From positions 58,190-122,189 of the forward strand of contig NZ_WTVK01000013.1 of NCBI RefSeq assembly GCF_012910805.1: a stretch of DNA of 64,000 bases, read 5' to 3'. Shown here in pieces: positions 50,770 to 59,161 of the stretch. How positions within the stretch are numbered: the stretch's first letter is position 1; each line of letters begins with the position of its first letter. Both the position numbers and the translations under genes were made by a program. Origin of the DNA: Aromatoleum evansii. Its GTDB lineage: Bacteria > Pseudomonadota > Gammaproteobacteria > Burkholderiales > Rhodocyclaceae. Below the pieces are notes generated by a model, which was not told the origin of the DNA, did not search any database, and saw nothing but the letters and a program-made list of their open reading frames with translations.

Positions 50770-51666
50770 ATGGATCGCTTGCAGGCAATGGAAGTGTTTG
50801 TGCGCGTTGCGGAAGCCGGAAGTTTCACCGCGGTCGCGGACCGCCTGAATGTCGCCCGCTCGGCGATCACGCGGCAGATCGCGGCGCTGGAGGCACACCT
50901 GGGCACCAAGCTGCTCGCCCGCAGCACGCGGAGACTGAGCCTGACTTCGTCCGGCTCTGCCTACCTGGAAAAGTGCCGCGAAATCCTGGCGATGGTCGAG
51001 GCGGCGGAGGGGGACCTGGCGGGCGAGAAGCAGGCGCCGCGCGGGCAGATTCGCGCAAGCGTGCCGATGAGCTTCGGTGTGCGCCACCTGATGCCGCTGG
51101 TCGCGGACTTCATCACCACCTATCCGGAAGTCAGCGTCGACGTCGAGTTCAGCGACCGCCGCGTGAATCTGATCGAGGAAGGCATGGATTTCGCCGTGCG
51201 CATCTCCGAACAGATCGATCCGTCTCTGGTGATCCGCCGTCTCAGCCGGAGTTCGCTGGCGGTGGTCGCCTCGCCCGATTATCTGGATCGGCACGGTCGG
51301 CCCCAGCATCCCGACGAGTTGCTGCAGCACCACTGCCTCACGTACACGCTGGGGTCCAGCCTGGGCTGGAATTTCACTGTAAACGGGGAAACCCATTCGG
51401 TGCCGGTAAAGGGGCGTTTCCGAGCCAACAACGGCGATGCCCTGCTGGATGCGGCGATCCGCGGGCTGGGGGTGGTGCGCGAGCCGAGCTTCCTGACCTC
51501 GCAGGCGGTGCGGGCCGGCCTGCTGGAGGTGTTGTTGCCGGAATACTCGACGACGGAATTGCACATTTACGCGGTGTTTCCCGGCACACGCTATGTGCCG
51601 CACCGCGTGCGCACGCTAGTCGATTATCTGGCCGAGCGCATCGGACCGGTTCCGTACTGGGACTGA
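50770..51666 (+). CDS. LysR-type regulator (divergent from NmrA-like gene)
   Basis: A 298-residue LysR protein of the group with N terminus MDRLQAMEVFVRVAEAGSFTAVADRLNVARSAITRQIAALE. The effector domain has MSFGVRHLMPLVADFITTYPEVSVDVEFSDRRVNLIEEGMDFAVRI, typical of regulators of quinone reductases and similar stress genes. Ribosome site GAGGAG stands 5 bases before the ATG. A start at 50707 would overlap the promoter region. Divergent transcription across 106 bases predicts control of the NmrA-like gene. Confidence 0.9.
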   Translation: MDRLQAMEVFVRVAEAGSFTAVADRLNVARSAITRQIAALEAHLGTKLLARSTRRLSLTSSGSAYLEKCREILAMVEAAEGDLAGEKQAPRGQIRASVPMSFGVRHLMPLVADFITTYPEVSVDVEFSDRRVNLIEEGMDFAVRISEQIDPSLVIRRLSRSSLAVVASPDYLDRHGRPQHPDELLQHHCLTYTLGSSLGWNFTVNGETHSVPVKGRFRANNGDALLDAAIRGLGVVREPSFLTSQAVRAGLLEVLLPEYSTTELHIYAVFPGTRYVPHRVRTLVDYLAERIGPVPYWD

Positions 51667-51671
51667 CCCGC

Positions 51672-52385
51672 TCAGAAGGTCATCCGCCACGGCAGCTCAC
51701 CCTGGATGAACAGGCGGGCTTCGTCCGAGGCGGGGCGGGAAAAGAAGCGCTGCACCGAGGCGTGCTCCCGCACCCGTCCGGCGCTCATGAAGACGACGTC
51801 GTCGCCCAGGCGGGTAGCCTGGCCGAGATTGTGCGTGGTCATGAGGATGCGCGTTCCGTCGGTGCGGATCTCGCGGACGATGCGCTCGACTTCGGCAGTC
51901 GCGGAGGGATCCAGGCTGGCGGTGGGTTCGTCCAGCAGCAGCAGGCGCGGCGCAGTGACCCATGCACGGGCGAGCGCCAGGCGCTGCTGTTCGCCGCCGG
52001 ACAGCAATCGCGCACTCTCGGACGCACGCGCCAGGAGGCCGACGCGATCGAGCATCCGCGCGGCGCGACGCCTGCGCTCGACGCGCGGGATGCCGTGGGG
52101 CTTGAGCGCCAGGGCGACGTTTTCCAGCACCGAGGCGCGCAGCATCATCGGGTGCTGGAACACCATCATCACGCCGAGATGGGGGCGCGCGCCCCCGCCC
52201 CAGTCGATCCGCCCGCCCGTGGGTTCGAGCAGGCCGCAGATCGTGCGCAGCAGCACGCTTTTGCCGGCACCGTTGGGGCCGAGCACGAGCGTGATGCCCT
52301 CGCCGCCGAGTTCGAGTTCGATGCCATCGAGGACGCTGCGGCCGTTGGGCTGGAATCGGATGTCGCACAGACGCAGGGGAAACAT
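51672..52385 (-). CDS. tupC: Tungstate (or molybdate) ABC transporter ATP-binding protein
   Basis: A 237-residue ABC ATPase with Walker A GPNGAGKSVLLRT (residues ~35-47), signature LLSGGEQQRLALARA (~131-145), Walker B LLLLDEPTASLDP and H-loop TTHNLGQA. It is encoded one codon after the permease gene. The permease looks like TupB rather than ModB. It lies 3 kb from the tungsten-dependent aldehyde oxidoreductase operon on the same strand, which strengthens tungstate as substrate. The binding protein TupA is not in the window. Confidence 0.85.
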   Translation of the reverse strand: MFPLRLCDIRFQPNGRSVLDGIELELGGEGITLVLGPNGAGKSVLLRTICGLLEPTGGRIDWGGGARPHLGVMMVFQHPMMLRASVLENVALALKPHGIPRVERRRRAARMLDRVGLLARASESARLLSGGEQQRLALARAWVTAPRLLLLDEPTASLDPSATAEVERIVREIRTDGTRILMTTHNLGQATRLGDDVVFMSAGRVREHASVQRFFSRPASDEARLFIQGELPWRMTF

Positions 52386-52387
52386 GT

Positions 52388-53104
52388 TCAGCCGTACCTG
52401 CGCATCGCCCAGCCTCGCATCGCGAATGCCGCGGCATTGAGGACGAGAATGACCGCGACGAGCACGATGCCCAACGCAATGGCGAGCGGCAGGTCGCCCT
52501 TGCTGGTTTCCAGCGCGATCGCGGTGGTCATGACGCGCGTGGCGTGGTCGATGTTGCCGCCGACGATCATCACCGCACCCACTTCGCTCATGGCCCGCCC
52601 GAGTCCGGCAAGGACGGCAACGAGCAGCGAATGGCGGCAGTCGTACAAGAGGGTCGTGACGCTTTGCATCCATGTGAAGCGCATCGCCCTGAATTCTTCG
52701 GCATAGCGCTGCCACGAATCGTCGATGATCTGCCGTGCGATGGCGGCCATCAGGGGCACGACCAGCAGGGTTTGCGCGACGACCATCGCCGCAGGCGTGT
52801 AGAGCATGCCCAGCCCGCCGAGCGGGCCCGAGCGCGACAGGACCAGATACACGACCACTCCGACCACCACGGATGGAGCCCCCATCAAGCCACTGACGAC
52901 GACGAGCGCCGCACTGCGGCCGGGGAAGCGACCTACCGCCAGACAGGCGCCGAGGGGAAGGCCGATGACTGTGCCGAGGATCACGGCCGAGCCGCTGACC
53001 TGCAGCGACAGGACGGCGATTTCGACCGCGCGGTGATCGAAGGTGGCAAGTAGAGCGAAGGCGTCAGCGAAGGTCGCGGCGAGTCCGTACATGCGTCGGA
53101 GCAT
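52388..53104 (-). CDS. tupB: Tungstate ABC transporter permease
   Basis: A 238-residue permease with five to six membrane segments and the inner-membrane coupling loop GLGRAMSEVGAVMIVGGNIDHATRVMTTAIALETSKGDLPLAIALG (about residues 170-215), which is characteristic of TupB. It passes tungstate through the inner membrane, driven by TupC. A short 102-residue gene precedes it by 54 bases. MYGL at 53092 is an alternative start. Tungstate is required by the aldehyde oxidoreductase encoded at 56725-58572. No periplasmic TupA gene is seen here. Confidence 0.88.
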   Translation of the reverse strand: MLRRMYGLAATFADAFALLATFDHRAVEIAVLSLQVSGSAVILGTVIGLPLGACLAVGRFPGRSAALVVVSGLMGAPSVVVGVVVYLVLSRSGPLGGLGMLYTPAAMVVAQTLLVVPLMAAIARQIIDDSWQRYAEEFRAMRFTWMQSVTTLLYDCRHSLLVAVLAGLGRAMSEVGAVMIVGGNIDHATRVMTTAIALETSKGDLPLAIALGIVLVAVILVLNAAAFAMRGWAMRRYG

Positions 53105-53158
53105 AGCGCAAGCGCTGCGTTTCGGGAGCCCTGCGCGGCATGCAGAACGGAAACCGCC

Positions 53159-53467
53159 TCACCCGCCGCCGCGCTGCATCGCGCGGTCGAGCGGAACAAG
53201 CATGGCCCTGCGGTCCGACTCGGTGCCGCCGGAAAACTCGTAGCGCACGCCGAGGGTCTGCAACTGGAGGATGCCGAGCCGCCGCACACCGCGCGCGGAA
53301 ACGTGAATGTCGAGCCGGGTCGGCCCGACGCGCAGGCGGAAGTGCCGGGGGGCGACGGTTTCGACTGCGCACGGCGAGGCCTTGCGCAGATCGCGCTCGA
53401 ACTCGGCCACAGAGGCAGTCACCTCGCGCTCGAAGCGCTCGGGCACCGGGCCGCTTACGAAAGCCAT
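53159..53467 (-). CDS. Small hypothetical protein upstream of tupB
   Basis: A 102-residue soluble protein with predicted alpha/beta fold and no recognised motif (VTASVAEFERDLRKASPC; RHFRLRVGPTRLDIHVSARGVRRLGILQLQTLGVRYEF). It has no signal peptide. An AGGAG-type ribosome site precedes its ATG and it runs with tupBC at 54-base distance, so it may be cotranscribed and related to tungstate metabolism. Codon use fits the window. I do not know its function. Confidence 0.65.
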   Translation of the reverse strand: MAFVSGPVPERFEREVTASVAEFERDLRKASPCAVETVAPRHFRLRVGPTRLDIHVSARGVRRLGILQLQTLGVRYEFSGGTESDRRAMLVPLDRAMQRGGG

Positions 53468-53656
53468 GGAATCCTCTCCTTTGATCTGGGGGATGCAGTC
53501 CCCGACATTCTGGGCATATCACCCGAAAGCGGGGGCACGCGGCCAACCCGTTTCAGAATATTCGATCTGCGAATCAGTCACTTGCCGAATTATTGAGCTG
53601 GCCTGCTTGTTGCAGGTGCAGTAAGACTGCCCCGTACGGTCGCATGCGAAACAGTC

Positions 53657-55081
53657 ATGTGGTCGCAAACCTCCAACCCCATCGCACCGCGCCCCGGCAA
53701 CGCCGCTACCCATGTGGTGCCAGTTCCGCGGTGCTACGAGAGCGACATGGAAATCGCCGCGCTGCTGACCGACGGAGACGCGATGGCCCGCCCGCTGCTG
53801 CAGCGGCTGACGGGAGACGGCAACACGCGCTGGGACATTGATGAATGCCGCGTCGTGCAGGCTCGCCGGCACGCCGCACGGCCCGCGTCCGGCGATGGCA
53901 GCGCGTGGCTCGACATATGTTACCGGCTCGCCCTGCAGGACCGGGACCGCGGCGCACGGCAGGCACTGTGGCTGTATGCGAAGGCCTACTCGCTTGGGCG
54001 CAGCGCCGATGCGTTCCGGGCGGCGCTGCCCGCTGCATGCGTGGTTCCCGGCTTGGGGGAACCGGTGATGCACATGCCGGAACTCGACCTCGTGGTGTGG
54101 CCGCTGCCGAATGATCCGGTGATGGAGCAACTCCCTGCCCTGCTCGATCCGGTTGCGGTCAGACCGCACCTGCCTTCCGGTGCGCTGGGGACCAAGGGGT
54201 CGGGAGGCATCGGCGAGGTGAGCGTGGTGCGCTACGAGCCCGAGGAGCATTGCCTCGCGCGAATCGCCATTCCCGGCGCAGCAGACGAGAAAGCGATCTA
54301 CGGGAAGAGCTACGCGGGGGAAAGATGGCGCGACGCGCGCGACTGCATGCATTCCTTGTGGTGCACCGGTTGCGTCGATCCGCAGGCCTTCGTCGTCGGC
54401 CGACCGCTCGGCTCGTGCCCGGCGTTGCACGCGGTGTGGCAGGCGGAAGTGCGCGGCGAGCCGCTCGCGTTGCGCCTGGCCGGTCCGCATGCCGAAGCGA
54501 CGCTGGATGCGGTGGCCGCGGCGCTGGCGGCGCTGCATGCCGGTCCGCTGATTGTGCGCGAGGCGCGTCAGCTGGCCGCAACCGTGACGCAGGCTCGTAC
54601 GTGGTGCGCCGAACTCGGGGCCGAGGACGGGCGCTTTGCTGCCGATCTGGACGCACTGCTGTTTCACCTCGAGCGCGGCGCGGCACGGCCCCGTCGCGTG
54701 GTGACGACGCACGGTGACTTTCACGTGGACCGGATGCAGTGGTGGAACGGACGCATTGCGCTCTTCGACTATGACAGTTTCACCATCGATTCGCCGGCGC
54801 GCGACGTCTCCGGCTTCGTCAGCAACCTGCTGTGCCGCGACGATGGCAAGGCCGACTGGGCACAGCTGGCGGCGAATTTCGTCGCGCGTTATCGGGCGCA
54901 CTGCGGCGGCAGGCTGGCGGAAACCGAACTCGACTGGCATCTGCAGTTCGCGCTGCTGCGAGAGGCGCACCGATGCTTCGCGCGTCACTGCGCCGGGTGG
55001 CAGGATAAGGCATTGCGCGCCATGATCCTCGCACGCGCCAGCCTCGCGTCGCTGCCACGCCGGGCAGGAAGTGTTCTCTAG
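53657..55081 (+). CDS. Phosphotransferase-like (APH/kinase-fold) protein of unknown substrate
   Basis: A 474-residue protein whose C-terminal ~250 residues show the aminoglycoside-phosphotransferase-like kinase fold. The catalytic loop is THGDFHVDRMQWWNGR, followed by IALFDYDSF for metal binding. The metal-binding Asn eight residues into the HGD loop is replaced by Arg, so metal use may differ. It stands between tupB and the aor operon on the opposite strand, convergent to aorD with only 7 bases between. ATG at 53747 (MEIAALL) is a plausible shorter start. A link to the aldehyde oxidoreductase is suggested only by position. Confidence 0.7.
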   Translation: MWSQTSNPIAPRPGNAATHVVPVPRCYESDMEIAALLTDGDAMARPLLQRLTGDGNTRWDIDECRVVQARRHAARPASGDGSAWLDICYRLALQDRDRGARQALWLYAKAYSLGRSADAFRAALPAACVVPGLGEPVMHMPELDLVVWPLPNDPVMEQLPALLDPVAVRPHLPSGALGTKGSGGIGEVSVVRYEPEEHCLARIAIPGAADEKAIYGKSYAGERWRDARDCMHSLWCTGCVDPQAFVVGRPLGSCPALHAVWQAEVRGEPLALRLAGPHAEATLDAVAAALAALHAGPLIVREARQLAATVTQARTWCAELGAEDGRFAADLDALLFHLERGAARPRRVVTTHGDFHVDRMQWWNGRIALFDYDSFTIDSPARDVSGFVSNLLCRDDGKADWAQLAANFVARYRAHCGGRLAETELDWHLQFALLREAHRCFARHCAGWQDKALRAMILARASLASLPRRAGSVL

Positions 55082-55088
55082 CGGGAGT

Positions 55089-55340
55089 TCATCCGCCGGC
55101 GATCGGCGGCCAGATGGCCAGTTCGTCGCCGTCCGCGAGCGCGCGCGAGGCGCGCTGCGCAGCCGGGACGAAGTGACCGTTGACGAGTACGAGATGCGCG
55201 CTGCGCTCGGGGACGTTGAAGCGCGTGATCAGTTCGGCGATGGTCGTTCCCTCCCCGACCTCCAGTTCGATACGGTTGCCCTTGCGATCGGGCGGAAGGT
55301 GGTCGGTGAGGGAGGCGAAGAGCTTGAAGCCGATCTTCAT
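55089..55340 (-). CDS. aorD: MoaD/ThiS-family ubiquitin-like protein of the aor operon
   Basis: An 83-residue beta-grasp protein ending in Gly-Gly (PPIAGG), the thiocarboxylate-forming end of MoaD/ThiS sulfur carriers. It would supply dithiolene sulfur for the tungstopterin of the neighbouring aldehyde oxidoreductase. I take ATG at 55340 (MKIGFKLFASL) because it gives the normal family start. It follows aorC by 19 bases and closes the aorABCD operon as read from 59064 downwards. Operon-specific MoaD copies are usual in tungsten oxidoreductase clusters. Confidence 0.85.
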   Translation of the reverse strand: MKIGFKLFASLTDHLPPDRKGNRIELEVGEGTTIAELITRFNVPERSAHLVLVNGHFVPAAQRASRALADGDELAIWPPIAGG

Positions 55341-55359
55341 GAGCGCATCCACTCCGGCA

Positions 55360-56631
55360 TCAACGCGCAAGCGCCATCGGTTGCTGCGAGCGCGCGACGT
55401 AGGCCTCGACGAACTGCAACGGGTTGGCCAGCAGGCGGTCCTTCCATGCGCCCAGCTTCACTTGGCCGTGGATCAGGCCGCGCAGCGCGCCAACGTGCTG
55501 GGTGAGGCCGATCGAGGTTGCGCCGATCAGCACGTCGTCCTTGAACTGCAGACTGAGGTAGCGGAAGCGATTCTCGTCGACATGTTCGACCCCCGCCCCG
55601 CCGGCTTCGGTCCCTTCGCCCCACCACTGGCCGAAGGACGCCGAGATCAGGCCCAGCGTGTCGAGCACGTTGATGGCGAGCACGCCGTTGAGCTTTGTCG
55701 GGCGTCCCGCCATGTTCAATGCCGCGACGCGTGCCTGGTCGGCAGCGTTGGGCTGGATCGCTGCGACGAGGTGGGCACCGGTGAACAGGTCGGGCGCCTC
55801 GGCGACGTCGCCCGCAGCGAAGATGCCGGGGACGCTGGTCTCGAGCTTGTCGTCGACCAGCACGCCCTTGGCGACATGGACCGGCGTCGAGTCGAGGAAG
55901 GCGATGTTGGGCGCGACGCCCGCAGCGACGATCACGAGGTCGCACGGCAGGACTTCACCCGTCGACAGGGTGACATCGACGCCCCCCTCGCTGCCGCTGC
56001 GGTCGATGCGCTGCACGCCGGCGTTGGTAACGACGCGGATGCCCTTGTGTTCGACCCAGCGCTTGATCATGCCGCCGGCCTTGGGCGTCATCATGCGCGG
56101 CACCATGCGGTCACCCATCTCGACGACGGTGAGTTGCACGCCGCGCGCGGCGAGCGCCTGCATGATGATGCAGCCGATGAAGCCGGCGCCGAGCTGCAGC
56201 ACGCGCGAACCGGGCTTGGCGAGCCGGGCGATGGCGCGGGCGTCGTCGAGCGTCCAGCAGGTCTGCACTTCGGGCAGGTCGACGCCGGGAATGGGCGGGC
56301 GCACCGGGTGTGAGCCGGTCGCGATCAGGAGTCGGTCGTAGTCCTCGAAGTGGCCGTCGTGGAACAGGATGCGGCGTTTGTCGGTATCGAGCGACACGGC
56401 ACGTGCGCGCAGCTCGCCGATGTTGAGCCTGCGGAAATGCTCGGGGGCTTTGCGCAGGTAGGTGCCCGACTCGTCGATGTTCTCTTCGAGCAGGTAGGGA
56501 ATGGCCATGCGCGAGTACGGCGGGACGTCCTCGCTGCCGACCATCAGGATCTCGTCCGCGGGGGCGGCGCGGCGCAGCGTTTCGGCCGCGACGACGCCGG
56601 CGGGGCCGTTGCCGAGTATCACGTGTTTCAT
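55360..56631 (-). CDS. aorC: AorC: FAD-dependent NAD(P)H oxidoreductase subunit of aldehyde oxidoreductase
   Basis: A 423-residue pyridine-nucleotide-disulfide-oxidoreductase-family flavoprotein. FAD motif ILGNGPAGVVAAE at residues 4-16, NAD motif LQLGAGFIGCIIMQALAARG (~147-166), and second FAD motif VPGIFAAGDVAEAP (~274-287). There is no redox disulfide. In Aromatoleum aldehyde oxidoreductase, AorC takes electrons from the Fe-S subunit to NAD or back, so it confers NAD coupling to the tungsten enzyme. Start at 56631 (MKHVILGNGPAG) is the family start; a ribosome site GAGGACG precedes it. Confidence 0.88.
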   Translation of the reverse strand: MKHVILGNGPAGVVAAETLRRAAPADEILMVGSEDVPPYSRMAIPYLLEENIDESGTYLRKAPEHFRRLNIGELRARAVSLDTDKRRILFHDGHFEDYDRLLIATGSHPVRPPIPGVDLPEVQTCWTLDDARAIARLAKPGSRVLQLGAGFIGCIIMQALAARGVQLTVVEMGDRMVPRMMTPKAGGMIKRWVEHKGIRVVTNAGVQRIDRSGSEGGVDVTLSTGEVLPCDLVIVAAGVAPNIAFLDSTPVHVAKGVLVDDKLETSVPGIFAAGDVAEAPDLFTGAHLVAAIQPNAADQARVAALNMAGRPTKLNGVLAINVLDTLGLISASFGQWWGEGTEAGGAGVEHVDENRFRYLSLQFKDDVLIGATSIGLTQHVGALRGLIHGQVKLGAWKDRLLANPLQFVEAYVARSQQPMALAR

Positions 56632-56724
56632 CGGTTCGTCCTCGTTTGGGCGATGAGACGCCCTTCCCGGCGGCACGGCGCCAGGAAGGGCTCGAACGCT
56701 CGCCAGGCGAGCGTCAGGGGATGC

Positions 56725-58572
56725 TCAGAGCCCGAGTCGCGCCAGGGTCTCGTCGGTTGGAACACCGTCCGGCGTCCAGCCACGCACCTTGTAGTACTCG
56801 GGCAGCATCTTGTCGAGCTGGTTCACCATCCCCTTGGCCGGACCGGTCTTCGCCGGTTCGGTGGTGAGGCGCGGCGGCAGGTTGTCGTCCTTGGCGGTGA
56901 AGCCGGCCGCGTTGTTGAACTGGCGCTCGAGGTTCCAGATGCGCTCGCCGACCTCGTTGAGCTTTTCCAGCGTCCACTCCTCGCCGCAAGCCGCCGCAAC
57001 CTGCGGCTGCACGTCGGCCAGGGTCCAGGCGAAGGAGGTGAACACGCAGATGCCGGCCGCGTCGAACGCCGCCGTCGCGTCCTGGAAGGCCTTCACGAGT
57101 TCGGCCTTGCCCTCCGTGGCGAGCGGGTCGGTCTTCACCGGGATGCCCAGCACTTCGGAGGCGACGGTGTAGCCGCGCAGGTGGCAGGCGCCGCGGTTGG
57201 ACGTCGCATAGGCGAGGCCCATGCCCTGGATGCCGCGCGAGTCATAGGCAGGGAATTCCTGCTTCTTGACGCTCATCGACAGCTCGGGATGGCCGTACTT
57301 CGCGCACATGCGCGCGGAGCCCTGGCCGATCTCCTTGCCGAAGCCTTCGCCACTGGCAGTCATCTCGGCGAGCTTCGCCAGCGCCTCGGCCGAACCGAAG
57401 GGAGTGTCGAGGCCGATCTCTTCCTTCTTCAGCACGCCCATCTCGTAGAGCTCCATCGCCGCACCGACGGTGGCGCCGAAGGAGATCGGATCCATGCCCT
57501 GCTCGTTGCACAGCATGTTGGCGTACTGCAGCGCCTCGAGGTCGCCGACGCCGTTGGCGGCACCCAGCGCCCACGCCGCTTCATACTCCAGGCCGCCCGA
57601 GGCGCCCCAGTACTGCGGGCTGTTCTTGACGGTGAAGTGGTTCTTGTCGAGTTGCGAGATGCGCCCGCAGGCGATCGTGCAGCCGAAGCACGCGGCATTG
57701 GTGACGAGGTGCGACTTGCCGTCGGTGGGGCGCTTCTCGTGCATTGCCTCGGCGGAGATCTTGGAGGCGTCCTCGAACTGCACGTCGCGGTGGTTGCGCG
57801 TGGGCAGCGCGCCGATCTCGTTGATGACGTTCATCAGCACCTGGGTGCCGTACTTGGGCAGGCCCTGGCCGGTGACGGCGTTGTCGGCGAGCACCTTCTT
57901 GGCGTCCTGGGTGGCCTTGAGGAAGGCCGGGAAGTCCTTGATGCCCGCAACGCCCTTGGTGCCGCGCACGGCGACCGCCTTGAGGTTCTTCGAGCCCATC
58001 ACGGCGCCGACGCCGGAGCGGCCGGCCGCGCGGTGCAGGTCGTTGATGACAACCGCGAACAGGACCTGGTTCTCGCCCGCCTTGCCGATCGAGGAGACGC
58101 GGATCAGCGGATCCTGGTGGTCGGCCTTGATCTGCTCCTCGGTGTGCCAGCAGCTGGTGCCCCACAGGTGCGATGCGTCGCGCAGTTCGGCCTTGTCATT
58201 CTCGATGAAAAGATAGACGGGCTTGGGCGATTTGCCCTCGAAGATGATCATGTCCCAGCCGGCGAACTTCAGCTCGGCGCCGAAGAAGCCGCCCGAGTTG
58301 GAACAGGCGATCGCGCCGGTGAGCGGCCCCTTGCAGCTCACGGTGTAGCGGCCGCCGGTGGAGGCCATCGTGCCGGTGAGCGGGCCGGTGGCCATGATCA
58401 GCTTGTTGTCCGGCGACAGCGGATCGACCTTGGGGTCGATCTCGGAGACCAGATACTTGGCCGAAAGGCCCCGTGATCCGAGGTATTCGTTGGCCCACTC
58501 CATGTTGAGGGGCTCTTCCTTGCACGTGCCCTGGGTGAGGTTCACCCGCAGGAGCTTGCGATTCCATCCCAT
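56725..58572 (-). CDS. aorB: Tungsten-dependent aldehyde:ferredoxin oxidoreductase catalytic subunit AorB
   Basis: A 615-residue AOR-family enzyme. N-terminal domain MGWNRKLLRVNLTQG and GRYTVSCKGPLTGAIACSNSGGFFG form the pterin-binding barrel. The [4Fe-4S] ligands are CFGCTIAC (about residues 302-309) and a distal Cys near the C-terminal DAAGICVF. The enzyme oxidises aldehydes to acids, or reduces acids in reverse. Organisation with a four-cluster ferredoxin subunit and a flavoprotein is that of Aromatoleum AorABC rather than archaeal AOR. Gene follows aorA by 15 bases. Confidence 0.93.
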   Translation of the reverse strand: MGWNRKLLRVNLTQGTCKEEPLNMEWANEYLGSRGLSAKYLVSEIDPKVDPLSPDNKLIMATGPLTGTMASTGGRYTVSCKGPLTGAIACSNSGGFFGAELKFAGWDMIIFEGKSPKPVYLFIENDKAELRDASHLWGTSCWHTEEQIKADHQDPLIRVSSIGKAGENQVLFAVVINDLHRAAGRSGVGAVMGSKNLKAVAVRGTKGVAGIKDFPAFLKATQDAKKVLADNAVTGQGLPKYGTQVLMNVINEIGALPTRNHRDVQFEDASKISAEAMHEKRPTDGKSHLVTNAACFGCTIACGRISQLDKNHFTVKNSPQYWGASGGLEYEAAWALGAANGVGDLEALQYANMLCNEQGMDPISFGATVGAAMELYEMGVLKKEEIGLDTPFGSAEALAKLAEMTASGEGFGKEIGQGSARMCAKYGHPELSMSVKKQEFPAYDSRGIQGMGLAYATSNRGACHLRGYTVASEVLGIPVKTDPLATEGKAELVKAFQDATAAFDAAGICVFTSFAWTLADVQPQVAAACGEEWTLEKLNEVGERIWNLERQFNNAAGFTAKDDNLPPRLTTEPAKTGPAKGMVNQLDKMLPEYYKVRGWTPDGVPTDETLARLGL

Positions 58573-58587
58573 GGTATTCCTCTCCTC

Positions 58588-59064
58588 TCAGGCCGCCGAT
58601 GCGGGGGTGTTGGCCTTGGCGGCCCAGGCCTGCATGCGGGAAAGCCCCGTCCAGTTGGCGTCGATGTAGGTGATGGCGCCGGTCGGACAGGCTTTCGCAC
58701 AGGCGGGATCACCCTCGCACAGGTCGCATTTCTGGACCTTGCCGCTGGCCTGGTTGTAATTGACCGTGCCGAACGGACAGGCGATCGTGCATACCTTGCA
58801 GCCGACACAGGTGTCCTTGAACACGATCTTCGCGCCCGTGGTCAGGTCGAGCCGGATGGCGTCGACCGGACAGGAATGCATGCACCACGCCTCGGTGCAC
58901 TGGGTACAGGTGTAGGGCACCTTGCGCCCTTCGTGTTCGAAATTGAAGACCTTGATCAGCGAGTTGCTGGGATTGATGACCCCGGTGTGCTCATACGAGC
59001 AGGCCATTTCGCACTGCAGGCAGCCGGTGCACTTTGCGGGGTCAATGTGAAGGGATTTCCACAT
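58588..59064 (-). CDS. aorA: AorA: four-cluster ferredoxin-like subunit of aldehyde oxidoreductase
   Basis: A 158-residue protein with sixteen cysteines for four [4Fe-4S] clusters: CTGCLQCEMAC (from residue 12), CTQCTEAWCMHSCP, CVGCKVCTIACP and CDLCEGDPACAKACP. In Aromatoleum AOR, chains of AorA/AorB modules form wire-like assemblies conducting electrons to AorC. The ATG at 59064 follows GGAGGAG; the longer frame from 59145 would run into the sigma-54 promoter at 59115-59130. It is the first gene of aorABCD. Confidence 0.93.
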   Translation of the reverse strand: MWKSLHIDPAKCTGCLQCEMACSYEHTGVINPSNSLIKVFNFEHEGRKVPYTCTQCTEAWCMHSCPVDAIRLDLTTGAKIVFKDTCVGCKVCTIACPFGTVNYNQASGKVQKCDLCEGDPACAKACPTGAITYIDANWTGLSRMQAWAAKANTPASAA

Positions 59065-59114
59065 CGATGTACTCCTCCGTCGTTTGTTTCGCTTCGGGAC
59101 AACGTGTCGCAGAT

Positions 59115-59130
59115 CGCAAATATCATGCCA
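59115..59130 (-). promoter_or_regulatory. Sigma-54 (-24/-12) promoter of the aor operon
   Basis: On the minus strand TGGCATGATATTTGCG reads TGGCATG-N4-TTGCG, agreeing with the sigma-54 consensus TGGCACG-N4-TTGCA at all but two positions, including the invariant GG and GC at proper spacing. It ends 51 bases before the aorA start. The gene next upstream encodes a sigma-54 activator. Confidence 0.82.
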
Positions 59131-59132
59131 CG

Positions 59133-59153
59133 AACCATGCCGCAAGCATGGTT
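59133..59153. promoter_or_regulatory. 8-base-pair dyad next to the aor sigma-54 promoter
   Basis: AACCATGC (59133-59140) and GCATGGTT (59146-59153) form a perfect inverted repeat with a five-base spacer just upstream of the -24 element and just after the stop of the activator gene. There is no T-run, so it is not a normal terminator. It could be a regulator binding site. Confidence 0.5.
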
Positions 59154-59161
59154 TTCACACT

